From Loktanella sp. Alg231-35 (lineage in GTDB: Bacteria > Pseudomonadota > Alphaproteobacteria > Rhodobacterales > Rhodobacteraceae), in the NCBI RefSeq assembly GCF_900143545.1, contig NZ_FREV01000006.1, positions 1-64,000 on the forward strand: 64,000 nt of DNA, in the 5' to 3' direction. Below are positions 14,770 through 23,689 of the stretch, piece after piece. Below the pieces are notes generated by a model. It was not told the origin of the DNA. It made no database searches and saw nothing but the letters and a program-made list of their open reading frames with translations. Every line of letters begins with the position of its first letter. Position 1 is the stretch's first letter. The position numbers were made by a program, and so were the translations under genes.

Positions 14770-16498
14770 TTTCTTCCCGCCTTAGACGCCGCACCGCGTT
14801 TAGATATGACTTGATGACAGTGGCTTGCGTCACAACGCCGAGCAGTCGTTTAGTTTTCGTCTCGACTATGGGAATGACGTCTCCGGCGAACCCTTCGAGC
14901 GCACGCATCGCCTCTGCCAGTGTCGTTGAATCATCAAATTGCAAAGCAGGGGGGCGCATCCAGGCAGACACAGGATCATCAAGATCGCCTTCATACCCCA
15001 GCACATCCAGAACCCCGACCAATACACCGGTTGCATCCAGGACAAATGCCTCATGCCATTTGGTGTCATGAAGCTGCGCAGATACGTTGCCGACGGCACA
15101 ATGCGGTGCGCATTGGACAAAATTGCCGTCCAAAATGTCAGACACCCGTTGCGTCGATAACCATGCCCGATCCCGACCATGTGATAGATCAATGCCCCGA
15201 CGCGCCAGTTGCACATCGAATAGAGAGCGACCAAAGACCCGGTATGCAACCAGGTTTGAGAAGACAACGGCCACCATGGCTGCGATCGTCAGGTCGTAGT
15301 TTCGTGTCAGTTCGAAGACGATAAGGATTGTTGTCAAAGGCGCGCCGATAACGGCACTTGTGACTGCCATCATCCCGCAAATCGCGTAGGGAACGACGCT
15401 GGATGTGACAACCAAACCAGTGGCATCAACGAGCATCCAACATAATGCGCCGAACAGAATACCGATCAATAAGGCGGGGCTAAAAACGCCACCCGCAAAA
15501 CCAAAGCCAATGCAAATTGCGGTTAGCGCGATTTTGGCGGTCACCAATAGCGCCAGTTCCCATGTGAAAAACGCGCCTTCAATCGTCGCAAAGCGCAGGG
15601 TCTCATTGCCGACACCCATGACATCCGGCAGCCATAATGCCGTCAGGCCAACGGCAAGCCCTGCGAATGCTGGGCGATACATAGGCCCAATTGGCATCTT
15701 CGCGGCAAGCGTCGCACTACGCAAAATCAAGCGCATAAATGCAACGGCGATAAACGAAGCGAGCAGTCCCAGCAGCGCAAAAAGCGCAAACTCATGCCCA
15801 TGTTGGACGCCTGCAAAGTCGACCAAGAACAAGGCCTCTCGCTCGAACATTACATTGGCAACGATGTATCCGGTCGCCGCTGCCACCGTTGTCGGCGCAA
15901 ATGCCTGCATCGAATAATGCCGTAAGATGACCTCATGGGCGAATACCAGACCTGCAATAGGGGCATTAAAAGCAGTAGAGATCGCTGCCGCAACACCGCA
16001 AGCCATCGCGATGGAGGAGAAGTTTGAAATCCGCAGACTCAGCCGGTCTAATACGCTACCTGCCATTGAACCAAGATAAACCAGCGGGCCATATTGTCCG
16101 ACCGAAGCCCCAAAACCCAAAGAGATTAAGGAAGCCAGCGTCGATAAAATTCCTGCTTTTGGCGTTGGGGGCGGCAATGCCAACTGAACACTCTTAATAA
16201 CATCAAGCGGCCCCAATGGCCGTCGTTCGGGTGACATTCGCAGCAGTCCCCCGACGATCAACCCGCCAATCGTCGGAACCAATATAGTCGCCGCCGCTAA
16301 CAGCCAGCCAGCGCCGTCGAACTGGACCCGGGTCCGCGGTGAAACAAGCAGCACGTTGTTTAGCCATATGACCACTTCAACAAACGCAATCGCAGCAAGT
16401 GAGACGATCAACCCGATGACAACCGCCGAGACAGTCATTGCAAAATTCCGGTAGGCCGCACTACCAATCGGTGCCGAGTTTGATTTCTGCTCAAGCAT
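14756..16498 (-). CDS. ClC-family chloride channel with CBS pair
   Basis: A 580-residue membrane protein: about ten to eleven hydrophobic ClC helices, then a cytosolic CBS pair (about residues 450-575). Family landmarks are GASVGQYGPLVYLGSMAG, FNAPIAGLVFAHEVILRHYS and GFAGGVFSPALLIG. Compared with exchanger-type ClCs, the G-x-E-G-P external gate reads G-Q-Y-G-P (Glu replaced by Tyr), and the E-E pair that holds the internal proton glutamate reads E-V. The G-S-G-I-P chloride motif is also not evident. This argues for a channel rather than a Cl-/H+ exchanger, or for altered ion choice. It is coupled to the downstream binding-protein gene. Confidence 0.85.
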   Translation of the reverse strand: MLEQKSNSAPIGSAAYRNFAMTVSAVVIGLIVSLAAIAFVEVVIWLNNVLLVSPRTRVQFDGAGWLLAAATILVPTIGGLIVGGLLRMSPERRPLGPLDVIKSVQLALPPPTPKAGILSTLASLISLGFGASVGQYGPLVYLGSMAGSVLDRLSLRISNFSSIAMACGVAAAISTAFNAPIAGLVFAHEVILRHYSMQAFAPTTVAAATGYIVANVMFEREALFLVDFAGVQHGHEFALFALLGLLASFIAVAFMRLILRSATLAAKMPIGPMYRPAFAGLAVGLTALWLPDVMGVGNETLRFATIEGAFFTWELALLVTAKIALTAICIGFGFAGGVFSPALLIGILFGALCWMLVDATGLVVTSSVVPYAICGMMAVTSAVIGAPLTTILIVFELTRNYDLTIAAMVAVVFSNLVAYRVFGRSLFDVQLARRGIDLSHGRDRAWLSTQRVSDILDGNFVQCAPHCAVGNVSAQLHDTKWHEAFVLDATGVLVGVLDVLGYEGDLDDPVSAWMRPPALQFDDSTTLAEAMRALEGFAGDVIPIVETKTKRLLGVVTQATVIKSYLNAVRRLRREENATA

Positions 16499-16587
16499 TC
16501 ATTGAATGTCTCAAGGTTCTGCCTTCAAAGCAACTGCCCAAGCGATTGGCCAAGGGGACCGTTTTCGTTGTTGTTGTCTGTAGGCTC

Positions 16588-16725
16588 GTCGGACCGGACT
16601 TTCGCTGCAGGTGCAACACCTTGATCCTCTCGAACTTACACACCGCGGGACTTTTCGGTCATTCGTTTCTTTCACTTCGCTGGCGCAGCATCTTCTCGCA
16701 GTCGCGGCACATTCGTCTTCGCAAC
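16588..16725. repeat. Weak copies of the dispersed repeat
   Basis: GACTTTCGCTGCAGGTGCAAC near 16598 and TCGCAGTCGCGGCACATTCG near 16694 resemble the distal half of the repeats at 7831, 10681 and 13511 but are diverged. I see no supported gene in the stretch 16499-16971. Confidence 0.35.
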
Positions 16726-16971
16726 TCAGCGCGTGTCGCCAATCCGGTCACTTGTGGGCGTAGACCCATCAGAGCAATCGAACCGATTGACCAATTGGTA
16801 CTCAAATTTTGCGCCTGCTGGGTCGCATCAGCGCCCGCTTTGATTGCTCGTCGGAAACAAAAGACCTGACAAACGCGCGCAATTCGGTCCAGACTGGGTG
16901 CTTATATACTGGCGTTCGATAAGATTTACGGTTTTGAACAGTAATCATCACTCGGACCAAAGCGGGGAGTG

Positions 16972-18855
16972 ATGGAAACACTAGCCTTTACAAACGAAAT
17001 GGCTGTCGTGATTGGCTTGTTGTGCTTCACCGTGTTTCTGTTCGTGTCCGAGATCATCCGCATCGACCTGGCTGCACTGCTGGTCTTGGTACTTGTCGGG
17101 ATCCTGAGCTATGTGCCGGGCTTGGAAAGGCTCGCCGATGTTACGCACCTGTTTGATGGTTTTGCGTCAAACGCGGTCATTTCGATCATTGCCGTTATGA
17201 TCGTCGGTGCCGGCCTTGACAGAACCGGCATCATGAACAAAGTCGCCGCGGCGATATTGAAACACGGGGGCACATCGGAAACGCGGGTTCTTCCCATTGT
17301 GTCGGGAACCGTGGGGTTCATCTCCAGCTTCCTTCAGAATGTCGGCGCCGCAGCGTTGTTTCTTCCGGTGGTCAGCCGCATATCGGTCCGCTCTGGCATT
17401 CCGCTTGGTCGCCTGCTGATGCCGATGGGGTTTTGCGCAATTCTGGGAGGAACAATGACGATGGTCGGGTCGTCGCCCCTCATTTTGCTGAACGACCTCA
17501 TCATCACAGCCAACGAGGGTTTGCCTGACGAATTGAAGATGGAACCCTTCGGTTTGTTTTCTGTAGCACCCATTGGCGCCGCGCTCATTGTGACCGGAAT
17601 TCTCTATTTCCTGCTTCTGGGGCGTTGGGTGTTGCCTGGGTCTTCCAGCTCAACAATCGCGGCGTCGGGCCAGGGTACGGCAGAGTATCTGGAAAGAGTT
17701 TATGGTCTTCATGCCAATGTTTTTGAAGTTGATGTTCCGGCTGACAGTGCGTTGGTCGGTCAGATCCTTGCCGACATCAACAATGAAAACAACATCTACA
17801 TCATTTCTACCTTCTATCGGGGCAAAGCCTCAATGATCCAAATCCTGACGGCAGAAATTGCTGCCCCATGTCGGCTTGCAATCGTCGGAAGCGAAGGCGC
17901 CATGCGCGATTTCGCGGACCGTTTCGGATTGATTGTTCGACCGGAACTGGACGTGTTCGTTGAAGAGTTCGCCTCTACCAATGCTGGTGTCGCAGAGCTG
18001 GTCATCCCACCGGACTCCAGCCTCATCGGCAAGAGCCCGAGAGATATCTTGCTACGAAAGACCTATGGTCTGGGCCTGATGGCAATTCACCGCGGCGAAG
18101 AAACGCTCAGCCACGTCAAGACCGAAGATCACGAGGCCACGCAGATCGGGCTCGTGCCCTTTCGGGCGGGGGATATGCTTGTCGCCCATACCCGCTGGGA
18201 TAATCTGACCCGGCTCAAGCGTGATCGGGATTTCATCGTTGTCACAGCGGATTTTCCGCAAGAGGAATTGCGGCCGCACAAGGTTGGATGGGCGCTGCTA
18301 TTCTTTGCGATCTCGCTTTCACTGATCCTCTTTACCGATATCCGGCTGTCGCTTTGCCTGCTCACCGGCGCTGTGGGCATGCTTCTGTCGCGTGTTCTTA
18401 GCATCGACGAAGCCTACCGTGCGGTGGGGTGGAACACGGTCTTTCTATTGGCAAGCCTGATCCCGCTCGGACAAGCCGTGCAGAATACCGGAACTGCCGA
18501 ATGGATCGCGCAGCAAATCCTGACAATCCTTGATGGCTGGCCAATCTGGTCACTTCAGACTGGCGTTGCAGTCCTTGCGACCGTGTTCTCGCTGGTCATG
18601 TCAAACGTCGGGGCCACCGTGCTTTTGGTTCCCCTGGCCGTCTCTATCGCAGTGGCAGCCGGCGCAAATCCGGCGCTCTTCGCACTGACGGTGGCCATAT
18701 CCACCTCGAATTCCTTCATTATTCCGACGCATCAGGTGAACGCGCTCATCATGGGCCCCGCGGGTTACAAGGTCATCGATTTTGTAAAGAGCGGCGGCAT
18801 CATGACGATCCTGTTCCTGATCGTTTCTTTGGTGATGCTGAATATCGTGTTCTGA
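16972..18855 (+). CDS. SLC13/DASS-type carrier with TrkA-C domains
   Basis: A 627-residue membrane protein. An N-terminal transmembrane block (residues 1-225) contains SFLQNVGAAALFLPVVSRIS and GGTMTMVGSSPLILLN, the S-N/S-S hairpin motifs of the DASS/CitMHS fold. Two soluble RCK_C/TrkA-C domains follow (about 245-325 and 335-415), then a second membrane block with MSNVGATVLLVPLAVSIAVA and STSNSFIIPTHQVNALIMGP. This layout is common in bacterial sodium/sulfate or divalent-anion symporters; the substrate is not clear. GTG at 16969 is an alternative start. It leads the operon with ppk2. Confidence 0.82.
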   Translation: METLAFTNEMAVVIGLLCFTVFLFVSEIIRIDLAALLVLVLVGILSYVPGLERLADVTHLFDGFASNAVISIIAVMIVGAGLDRTGIMNKVAAAILKHGGTSETRVLPIVSGTVGFISSFLQNVGAAALFLPVVSRISVRSGIPLGRLLMPMGFCAILGGTMTMVGSSPLILLNDLIITANEGLPDELKMEPFGLFSVAPIGAALIVTGILYFLLLGRWVLPGSSSSTIAASGQGTAEYLERVYGLHANVFEVDVPADSALVGQILADINNENNIYIISTFYRGKASMIQILTAEIAAPCRLAIVGSEGAMRDFADRFGLIVRPELDVFVEEFASTNAGVAELVIPPDSSLIGKSPRDILLRKTYGLGLMAIHRGEETLSHVKTEDHEATQIGLVPFRAGDMLVAHTRWDNLTRLKRDRDFIVVTADFPQEELRPHKVGWALLFFAISLSLILFTDIRLSLCLLTGAVGMLLSRVLSIDEAYRAVGWNTVFLLASLIPLGQAVQNTGTAEWIAQQILTILDGWPIWSLQTGVAVLATVFSLVMSNVGATVLLVPLAVSIAVAAGANPALFALTVAISTSNSFIIPTHQVNALIMGPAGYKVIDFVKSGGIMTILFLIVSLVMLNIVF

Positions 18856-18900
18856 CAAACAGGGACGACAAAGAACCTACGAAACTAAGGGGAGACTAAG

Positions 18901-19692
18901 ATGACGAAAATTTCAAACTCGGTCTACGAAGCTGAACTCGCGCGATTGCAAATCGAACTCGTCAAACTTCAGGAATGGGTCAAGCATACCGGACAACGTA
19001 TAGCGATCATTTTTGAGGGGCGTGACGCGGCAGGCAAGGGCGGCACCATCAAACGGATTACCGAAGCCATGAATCCCCGGATCTGCCAGGTTGTTGCACT
19101 TCCGGCCCCGACAGAGCGACAGAGGTCGCAGTGGTACTTTCAACGATACGTGGCGCATTTGCCGGCAGCGGGCGAAATCATCATATTCGATCGCTCTTGG
19201 TACAATCGCGCAGGTGTTGAACGCGTGATGGGGTTTTGCACAGACGACGAGTACAAAGAATTCATGCGCAGTTGTCCTGAGTTCGAACGCATGCTGGTCC
19301 GATCGGGCATTCAGCTGATCAAATACTGGTTTTCAGTGAGTGACGAGGAACAGGAACGTCGCTTTCAGAAACGCCTGACGGACCCCACCAAGCAGTGGAA
19401 ACTCAGCCCTATGGATTTGGAAAGCCGTAAGAAATGGGTCGACTACTCCAAGGCCAAGGATGATATGTTCTCTCATACAGACATAAAACAGGCGCCCTGG
19501 TACGTGGTGAATTCCGACGTGAAGAAACACGCGCGTCTGAACTGCATCAACCATCTTTTGTCGTTGATCCATTACGAGGAAGTCGCACATCCACCGGTCG
19601 AACTTGAAGAGCGTCCTCCTCAGCGCGGCTACGTCAGGCCACCGATGGGTGATCAGACATTCGTGCCAGAAGCGCATCTCGATCTCATTTAG
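18901..19692 (+). CDS. ppk2: Polyphosphate kinase 2
   Basis: A 263-residue PPK2. It transfers phosphate between polyphosphate and nucleotides, class I enzymes mainly making NTP from NDP. Motifs: Walker A FEGRDAAGKGGTIKRI near residue 38, the lid/Walker B IIFDRSWYNRAGVERVMGF near 96, and the conserved KYWFSVSDEEQERRF and KQWKLSPMDLESRKKW. C-terminal VELEERPPQRGYVRPP is complete. GGGGAG precedes the ATG. It lies 45 bases after the SLC13-type gene, and a remnant of a second PPK2 gene lies 1.8 kb downstream on the other strand. Confidence 0.92.
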   Translation: MTKISNSVYEAELARLQIELVKLQEWVKHTGQRIAIIFEGRDAAGKGGTIKRITEAMNPRICQVVALPAPTERQRSQWYFQRYVAHLPAAGEIIIFDRSWYNRAGVERVMGFCTDDEYKEFMRSCPEFERMLVRSGIQLIKYWFSVSDEEQERRFQKRLTDPTKQWKLSPMDLESRKKWVDYSKAKDDMFSHTDIKQAPWYVVNSDVKKHARLNCINHLLSLIHYEEVAHPPVELEERPPQRGYVRPPMGDQTFVPEAHLDLI

Positions 19693-19777
19693 GTGTTCTG
19701 GCTTTTGGTTTCGGCAGATCGATTTTGTAACGTAGCCGTGATACAAAGCTTTTCCTCAGACTGATTGGAGTTTCAGA

Positions 19778-21370
19778 ATGCGTTACGTCCCCTTGGCAAT
19801 TGTTCTGCTTCTGGTTCCGGTCGGCCTTCTGGTGGCACTTATTGCCCCTTTTTTCGGAGGTATGATATCTGCACTCGCTTTGTTGTTGGGTCTGATAGGT
19901 CTCTACGACCTCTCCCAGAACAAAAGCGCGGTGCTGAAGAACTACCCCTTGGTTGCCCGCCTGCGGTTTCTGTTCGAACATTTTCGACCGGAAATTCGCC
20001 AGTACTTCCTGGAAAGCGACCATGAGGAAACGCCCTTTTCGCGCGAACAGCGTGCGTTGGTTTATCGACGTGCCAAGGGAATGGAAGGCCTTAGGCCATT
20101 TGGAACGCTGCGGAATGTAAACGAAGTCGGGCATGAATGGATCAACCACTCCATGATGCCATCGCATCTTCCGACCAAGCCCTTCACCGTCCTGTTTGGC
20201 GGCCCGGATTGTACGAAGCCCTACGAAGGGTCAGTCCTCAACATTTCCGGTATGTCGTATGGCGCATTGTCCCCCAACGCCATCGAAGCACTGAACCAGG
20301 GTGCAAAGGCAGGCGGGTTTGCGCATACCACCGGGGAAGGCTCAATCTCAAAGTACCACCGCAAACACGGCGGTGACTTGATCTGGCAGGTCGGGAGCGG
20401 TTATTTTGGCTGCCGCACTGCCGACGGGCAGTTTGACCCCGAAAAATTTGCCGCAACCTCCGCTGACGATCAGGTGAAAATGATCGAGATAAAGCTGTCT
20501 CAGGGCGCAAAACCGGGGCATGGCGGCATTCTGCTCGGCGGAAAAGTGACCGAGGAAATTGCCGCGGCGCGGGGCGTAGAGATCGGTGTTGACTGCATTA
20601 GTCCAAGCGCGCACAGCGCCTTTTCAACGCCGTTAGAGCTTTGCGAGTTCATCGGCAAACTTCGATCATTGTCGGGTGGCAAGCCCATTGGATTCAAGAT
20701 CTGTGTCGGCCACCCGTGGGAGTGGTTCGCCATCGCCAAGGCAATCAAGGAAAGCGGGATTGCGCCCGATTTCATTACCGTCGACGGGGCAGAAGGTGGA
20801 ACCGGTGCAGCACCTGTCGAATTTGCAGATCACAAGGGCGCACCACTGCGCGAAGGGCTCATGCTGGTTCATAATACACTTGTCGGACTTGGTATCCGGG
20901 ACCGGATAAAGCTGATCGCTTCCGGCAAGTTGATCAGCGCCTTTGACATGTGCCGGGTCTTTGCACTGGGAGCGGATAGCTGCAATATCGCGCGCGGTTT
21001 CATGTTCGCATTGGGCTGCATTCAAGCTCAGGCCTGCCATACAGGGAAATGCCCAACGGGTGTCACGACACAGGACGCCGGGCGTTACAAGGCACTGGTC
21101 GTCGAAGACAAAGCCACAAGAGTTGCAAACTTCCACAAAAATACGCTGACAGCTCTTCGTGAGGCCGTTGAGTCCTCCGGATTGTTCCATCCTACGGAAT
21201 TCACACCGCACCACCTAATGATAAGGATCAACAGCCGAGAAGCGCGATCAGCTGCCAGCCAATACCTATGGTTAGCGGCTGGAGACCTGAAGTCGAACGA
21301 CGCGGTTCACCCAGCATTCGCGAAGTATTGGGATCGAGCGCAACCGAACTCATTCACAAGTGCAACCTAG
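19778..21370 (+). CDS. Membrane-anchored FMN glutamate-synthase-like oxidoreductase
   Basis: A 530-residue protein: two N-terminal membrane helices (about residues 4-45), then the FMN/iron-sulfur domain of glutamate synthase. Evidence is SVLNISGMSYGALSPNAIEA, QGAKPGHGGILLGGKVT, DFITVDGAEGGTGAAP and LIASGKLISAFD for FMN binding, and LGCIQAQACHTGKCPTGV with the C-x5-C-x4-C ligands of the 3Fe-4S cluster. The amidotransferase domain is absent, as in archaeal-type and stand-alone relatives of unknown substrate. The membrane anchor suggests use of quinones or another membrane electron carrier. It follows ppk2 by 85 bases. Confidence 0.85.
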   Translation: MRYVPLAIVLLLVPVGLLVALIAPFFGGMISALALLLGLIGLYDLSQNKSAVLKNYPLVARLRFLFEHFRPEIRQYFLESDHEETPFSREQRALVYRRAKGMEGLRPFGTLRNVNEVGHEWINHSMMPSHLPTKPFTVLFGGPDCTKPYEGSVLNISGMSYGALSPNAIEALNQGAKAGGFAHTTGEGSISKYHRKHGGDLIWQVGSGYFGCRTADGQFDPEKFAATSADDQVKMIEIKLSQGAKPGHGGILLGGKVTEEIAAARGVEIGVDCISPSAHSAFSTPLELCEFIGKLRSLSGGKPIGFKICVGHPWEWFAIAKAIKESGIAPDFITVDGAEGGTGAAPVEFADHKGAPLREGLMLVHNTLVGLGIRDRIKLIASGKLISAFDMCRVFALGADSCNIARGFMFALGCIQAQACHTGKCPTGVTTQDAGRYKALVVEDKATRVANFHKNTLTALREAVESSGLFHPTEFTPHHLMIRINSREARSAASQYLWLAAGDLKSNDAVHPAFAKYWDRAQPNSFTSAT

Positions 21371-21481
21371 CGGCCCAAACCTGGCGGTGACCGAAGATGA
21401 GGTTGCGCGCTTGTGACAGTTGCGACGCCCCTCAATTCCGCCGCCACAATACATTTTCTACAGCCGCCCCTTCGGCTGGAT

Positions 21482-21604
21482 CTACCCGCGTTGCGGAGGC
21501 CTTTCATCAAGTTCGACCGGTTCGTGGGCAATCTCTTCAGAGGGAAAGAGCAAGAGCAGATCGCTGATGCATTTCAGCTCAATCAGCCCAGCATTGGAAT
21601 CCGC
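21482..21604 (-). pseudogene. Remnant of a second ppk2 gene (C-terminal end)
   Basis: Reading the minus strand from 21604 gives about 40 codons ending in a stop. They align with the C-terminus of the intact PPK2 upstream: KCISDLL against LNCINHLL, and EEIAHEPVELDERPPQRG against EEVAHPPVELEERPPQRG. An in-frame stop precedes the similarity and the rest of the gene is gone. Orientation is opposite to the intact copy. It lies in the otherwise empty stretch 21371-21771, which also contains weak repeat-like words near 21681-21712. Confidence 0.7.
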
Positions 21605-21771
21605 TTAACTGACGATCCACGTTGACTCCGACCTGTGTCCGGGGTTCGCTCAATGTCCGCTTTGACGCTGACGCGTGTTGGAACTGCTAATGCAGCGAAG
21701 GTCCGCTCTCCGCCACCCATGTCGGGTGGCCAGATTTGCAACCCCGGCCACCCAGCTCCCTTTCAGGAGTG

Positions 21772-21960
21772 TCAGTTCAGCACTTCGCGTTTCGCCAGAC
21801 GTTGTTCGAGCCACTCCAGCACCTCACTTTCAACCCAACCCACGCGGTTTAGGCCCAGCTGTACCCGTTTGGGGAATAGGCCTGCCTTCTCCAGACGTGC
21901 GATGTGTTGCGGTGAGTACAAGACCAACTCCGTGACCTGGCGTTTTGAAAGTATCCTCAT
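21772..21960 (-). CDS. AlpA-type excisionase/phage regulatory protein
   Basis: A 62-residue protein starting MRILSKRQVTELVLYSPQHI, with GGAGA eight bases before the ATG. ARLEKAGLFPKRVQLGLNRV followed by GWVESEVLEWLEQRL is the MerR-like winged helix of AlpA/Xis-like proteins. These act as excisionases or activate integrase genes on islands integrated at tRNA genes. The tRNA-Thr 3' end lies about 200 bases away. No integrase gene is in the window, so the element may be degraded or the integrase lies elsewhere. Confidence 0.82.
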   Translation of the reverse strand: MRILSKRQVTELVLYSPQHIARLEKAGLFPKRVQLGLNRVGWVESEVLEWLEQRLAKREVLN

Positions 21961-22168
21961 CACGATCTCTCCATGATTGAAGAGCATCGCGATGCTCGGG
22001 TTTCGACAAATTCCCCGAGGAGTGTTCAGAGTAACGGTTGATTCTGATCTGACCAAGGCAGAACATTGCAACACGCTGTTTCGCATTCTGCGCGGTGGAC
22101 CAAAAGGTGGCCTCACAAAATGCAAAAGTGCTTAAGTATCTATTTTAGATATATAAATTCCAATTATA

Positions 22169-22244
22169 TGGTGCCCCCACACGGACTCGAACCGCGGACC
22201 TACTGATTACAAATCAGTTGCTCTACCAGCTGAGCTATAGGGGC
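22169..22244 (-). tRNA. tRNA-Thr (anticodon UGU)
   Basis: On the minus strand the sequence starts GCCCCTATAGCTCAGCTGG, has the anticodon arm ACTGA-TTTGTAA-TCAGT with anticodon TGT, a T-arm GTTCGAGTC, and a closing GGGGGC with an encoded CCA. The acceptor stem pairs with one imperfect position. Its 3' end faces the AlpA-type gene, the usual geometry of an integration site. Confidence 0.95.
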
Positions 22245-22438
22245 ACTGGCGCGTCTTTGACGCGGATCGGATGAACCGAATGCGCGGCGTATAGCAGCAG
22301 AAATTGCCGCTTTGCAATGGTGTTTTCACCCTCAGATGCGAAAAATCAGACGGACATCGCACCCATCGTCGCAAACCCGCTTTCATGGCCCGCAAATCAC
22401 CCTATGATGCCCAAACCCGCAGCACGACGAGGCCCCCC

Positions 22439-23320
22439 ATGCAGATTGCATTTCATATCGGCGCAAACTGCACAGATGAGGATCGGCTACTCAAATCGAT
22501 CTTCAAGAATGCTGATGTGCTGCTCCAGAACGGTATCGCCGTGCCGGGCCCCGGTAAATACCGCAAGCTGATCCGCGAGACGCTCCAACAGCTTGACGGT
22601 GCCCTGCCCACACCCGACACCCGCGACATCCTGATTGATGCCATCGTCGAAGATGACAGCATTGACCGGATTGTGTTGACCAATGACAATTTCATCGCCG
22701 TGCCCAAGCGTGTTTTTGATCACGGGCTGTTCTACCCGCAAACCGAGATGAAATTGCGCGGACTGGCGCAGATCTTTGATCAGGACGCTCTGTCGCTGTT
22801 TTACGGTATCCGCAATCCAGCGAGCTTTCTGCAAGAGGTCGCAACCCGTGCTGGTGTCGCTGATATCGCGACCTATCTTGGCCTGCTGACGCCAGACGAA
22901 TTGCGCTGGTCTGACGTAATTGCCCGGATCAGACGCGCGGCCCCCAACGCGCTGCTTACTGTGTGGTGCAATGAGGATACGCCACTCATTTGGGAACAGC
23001 TGATCCGGCTGCACACCGGCCTGCCACCAGAGGCCGCTGTCACCGGCCAATACGACCTTCTGGCGCAGATTGTGACATCTGAGGGGATGGAGACATTGGC
23101 GCGCCGGGCGGCAGAGGCACCGCCAGCGTCGGAACTGTCGCTACAAAACCTGATCGCTGATGTGATAGAGGAATTCGCCGTTCCCGGGCAGATCGAAGAT
23201 GCCATTGAATGGCCAGAGCTGGACGCCCAGACGGTCGCCGATTTGACCGAAGCCTACGAAGAAGACCTTGAGGTGATCGCACAGATGGAAGGTGTGACCC
23301 TCATCCTGCCATTCACCTGA
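22439..23320 (+). CDS. Hypothetical protein, sulfotransferase-like start
   Basis: A 293-residue protein. The ATG at 22439 has GAGG upstream, and the in-frame extension back to 22304 crosses the tRNA leader region. MQIAFHIGANCTDEDRLLKS resembles the first strand and phosphate-binding region of bacterial sulfotransferase-like proteins (where it reads F-H-I-G-x-x-K-T), but the lysine is not present, so PAPS binding is doubtful. The remainder is acidic and helical, ending LEVIAQMEGVTLILPFT. It is the first gene on the core side of the tRNA. Confidence 0.5.
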   Translation: MQIAFHIGANCTDEDRLLKSIFKNADVLLQNGIAVPGPGKYRKLIRETLQQLDGALPTPDTRDILIDAIVEDDSIDRIVLTNDNFIAVPKRVFDHGLFYPQTEMKLRGLAQIFDQDALSLFYGIRNPASFLQEVATRAGVADIATYLGLLTPDELRWSDVIARIRRAAPNALLTVWCNEDTPLIWEQLIRLHTGLPPEAAVTGQYDLLAQIVTSEGMETLARRAAEAPPASELSLQNLIADVIEEFAVPGQIEDAIEWPELDAQTVADLTEAYEEDLEVIAQMEGVTLILPFT

Positions 23321-23322
23321 CG

Positions 23323-23580
23323 TTACATGCCCAAAGCGGCCTTATACATGTCCATGACCGCTTCTTCCTCGGCCAGATCATTGGCATCGCGCTTGCGAAT
23401 GGCCACGATCTTGCGCAGCACTTTGGTGTCATAGCCACGACCCTTTGCCTCGGCCATCACCTCTTTTTGTGCGTCAGCGATGTCTTTCTTTTCTGCCTCA
23501 AGCCGCTCGTAGCGTTCCACGAACTGACGCAGCTCTTGTCCGGCTACGGTGCTGCTGGTCTCGGTCACGGAATCATTCAT
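23323..23580 (-). CDS. gapR: GapR-family nucleoid protein (DUF2312)
   Basis: An 85-residue protein starting MNDSVTETSSTVAGQELRQF (GGAG upstream). It matches DUF2312: a long helix FVERYERLEAEKKDIADAQK, then EVMAEAKGRGYDTKVLRKIV and IRKRDANDLAEEEAVMDMYK. In Caulobacter this protein, GapR, clamps overtwisted AT-rich DNA and stimulates type II topoisomerases during replication. The basic GRGYDTKVLRKIVAIRK region is the expected DNA-contacting part. Confidence 0.88.
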   Translation of the reverse strand: MNDSVTETSSTVAGQELRQFVERYERLEAEKKDIADAQKEVMAEAKGRGYDTKVLRKIVAIRKRDANDLAEEEAVMDMYKAALGM

Positions 23581-23689
23581 TGCGGCTCTCCTGTCAGGTT
23601 GGCCAATCCCTAGCCCCTGCCCCCTGCCCCTGCAACCCTTGCACAGCCGATTACAGCGCGGTACCCCGCATGAAACGAATGGAGCGGAT

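Noticed and set aside
16438-16869. 143-codon plus-strand open frame across the ClC start and gap
   Set aside because: Overlaps the ClC N-terminus in antisense, has no ribosome site and a composition unlike its neighbours.
21413-21625. 70-codon plus-strand open frame before the AlpA gene
   Set aside because: It is the complementary reading of the ppk2 remnant; the protein similarity is on the minus strand.
22304-22438. Longer start for the 293-residue protein beside tRNA-Thr
   Set aside because: The extension lies in the tRNA flank, is basic and low in coding character, and lacks a ribosome site.
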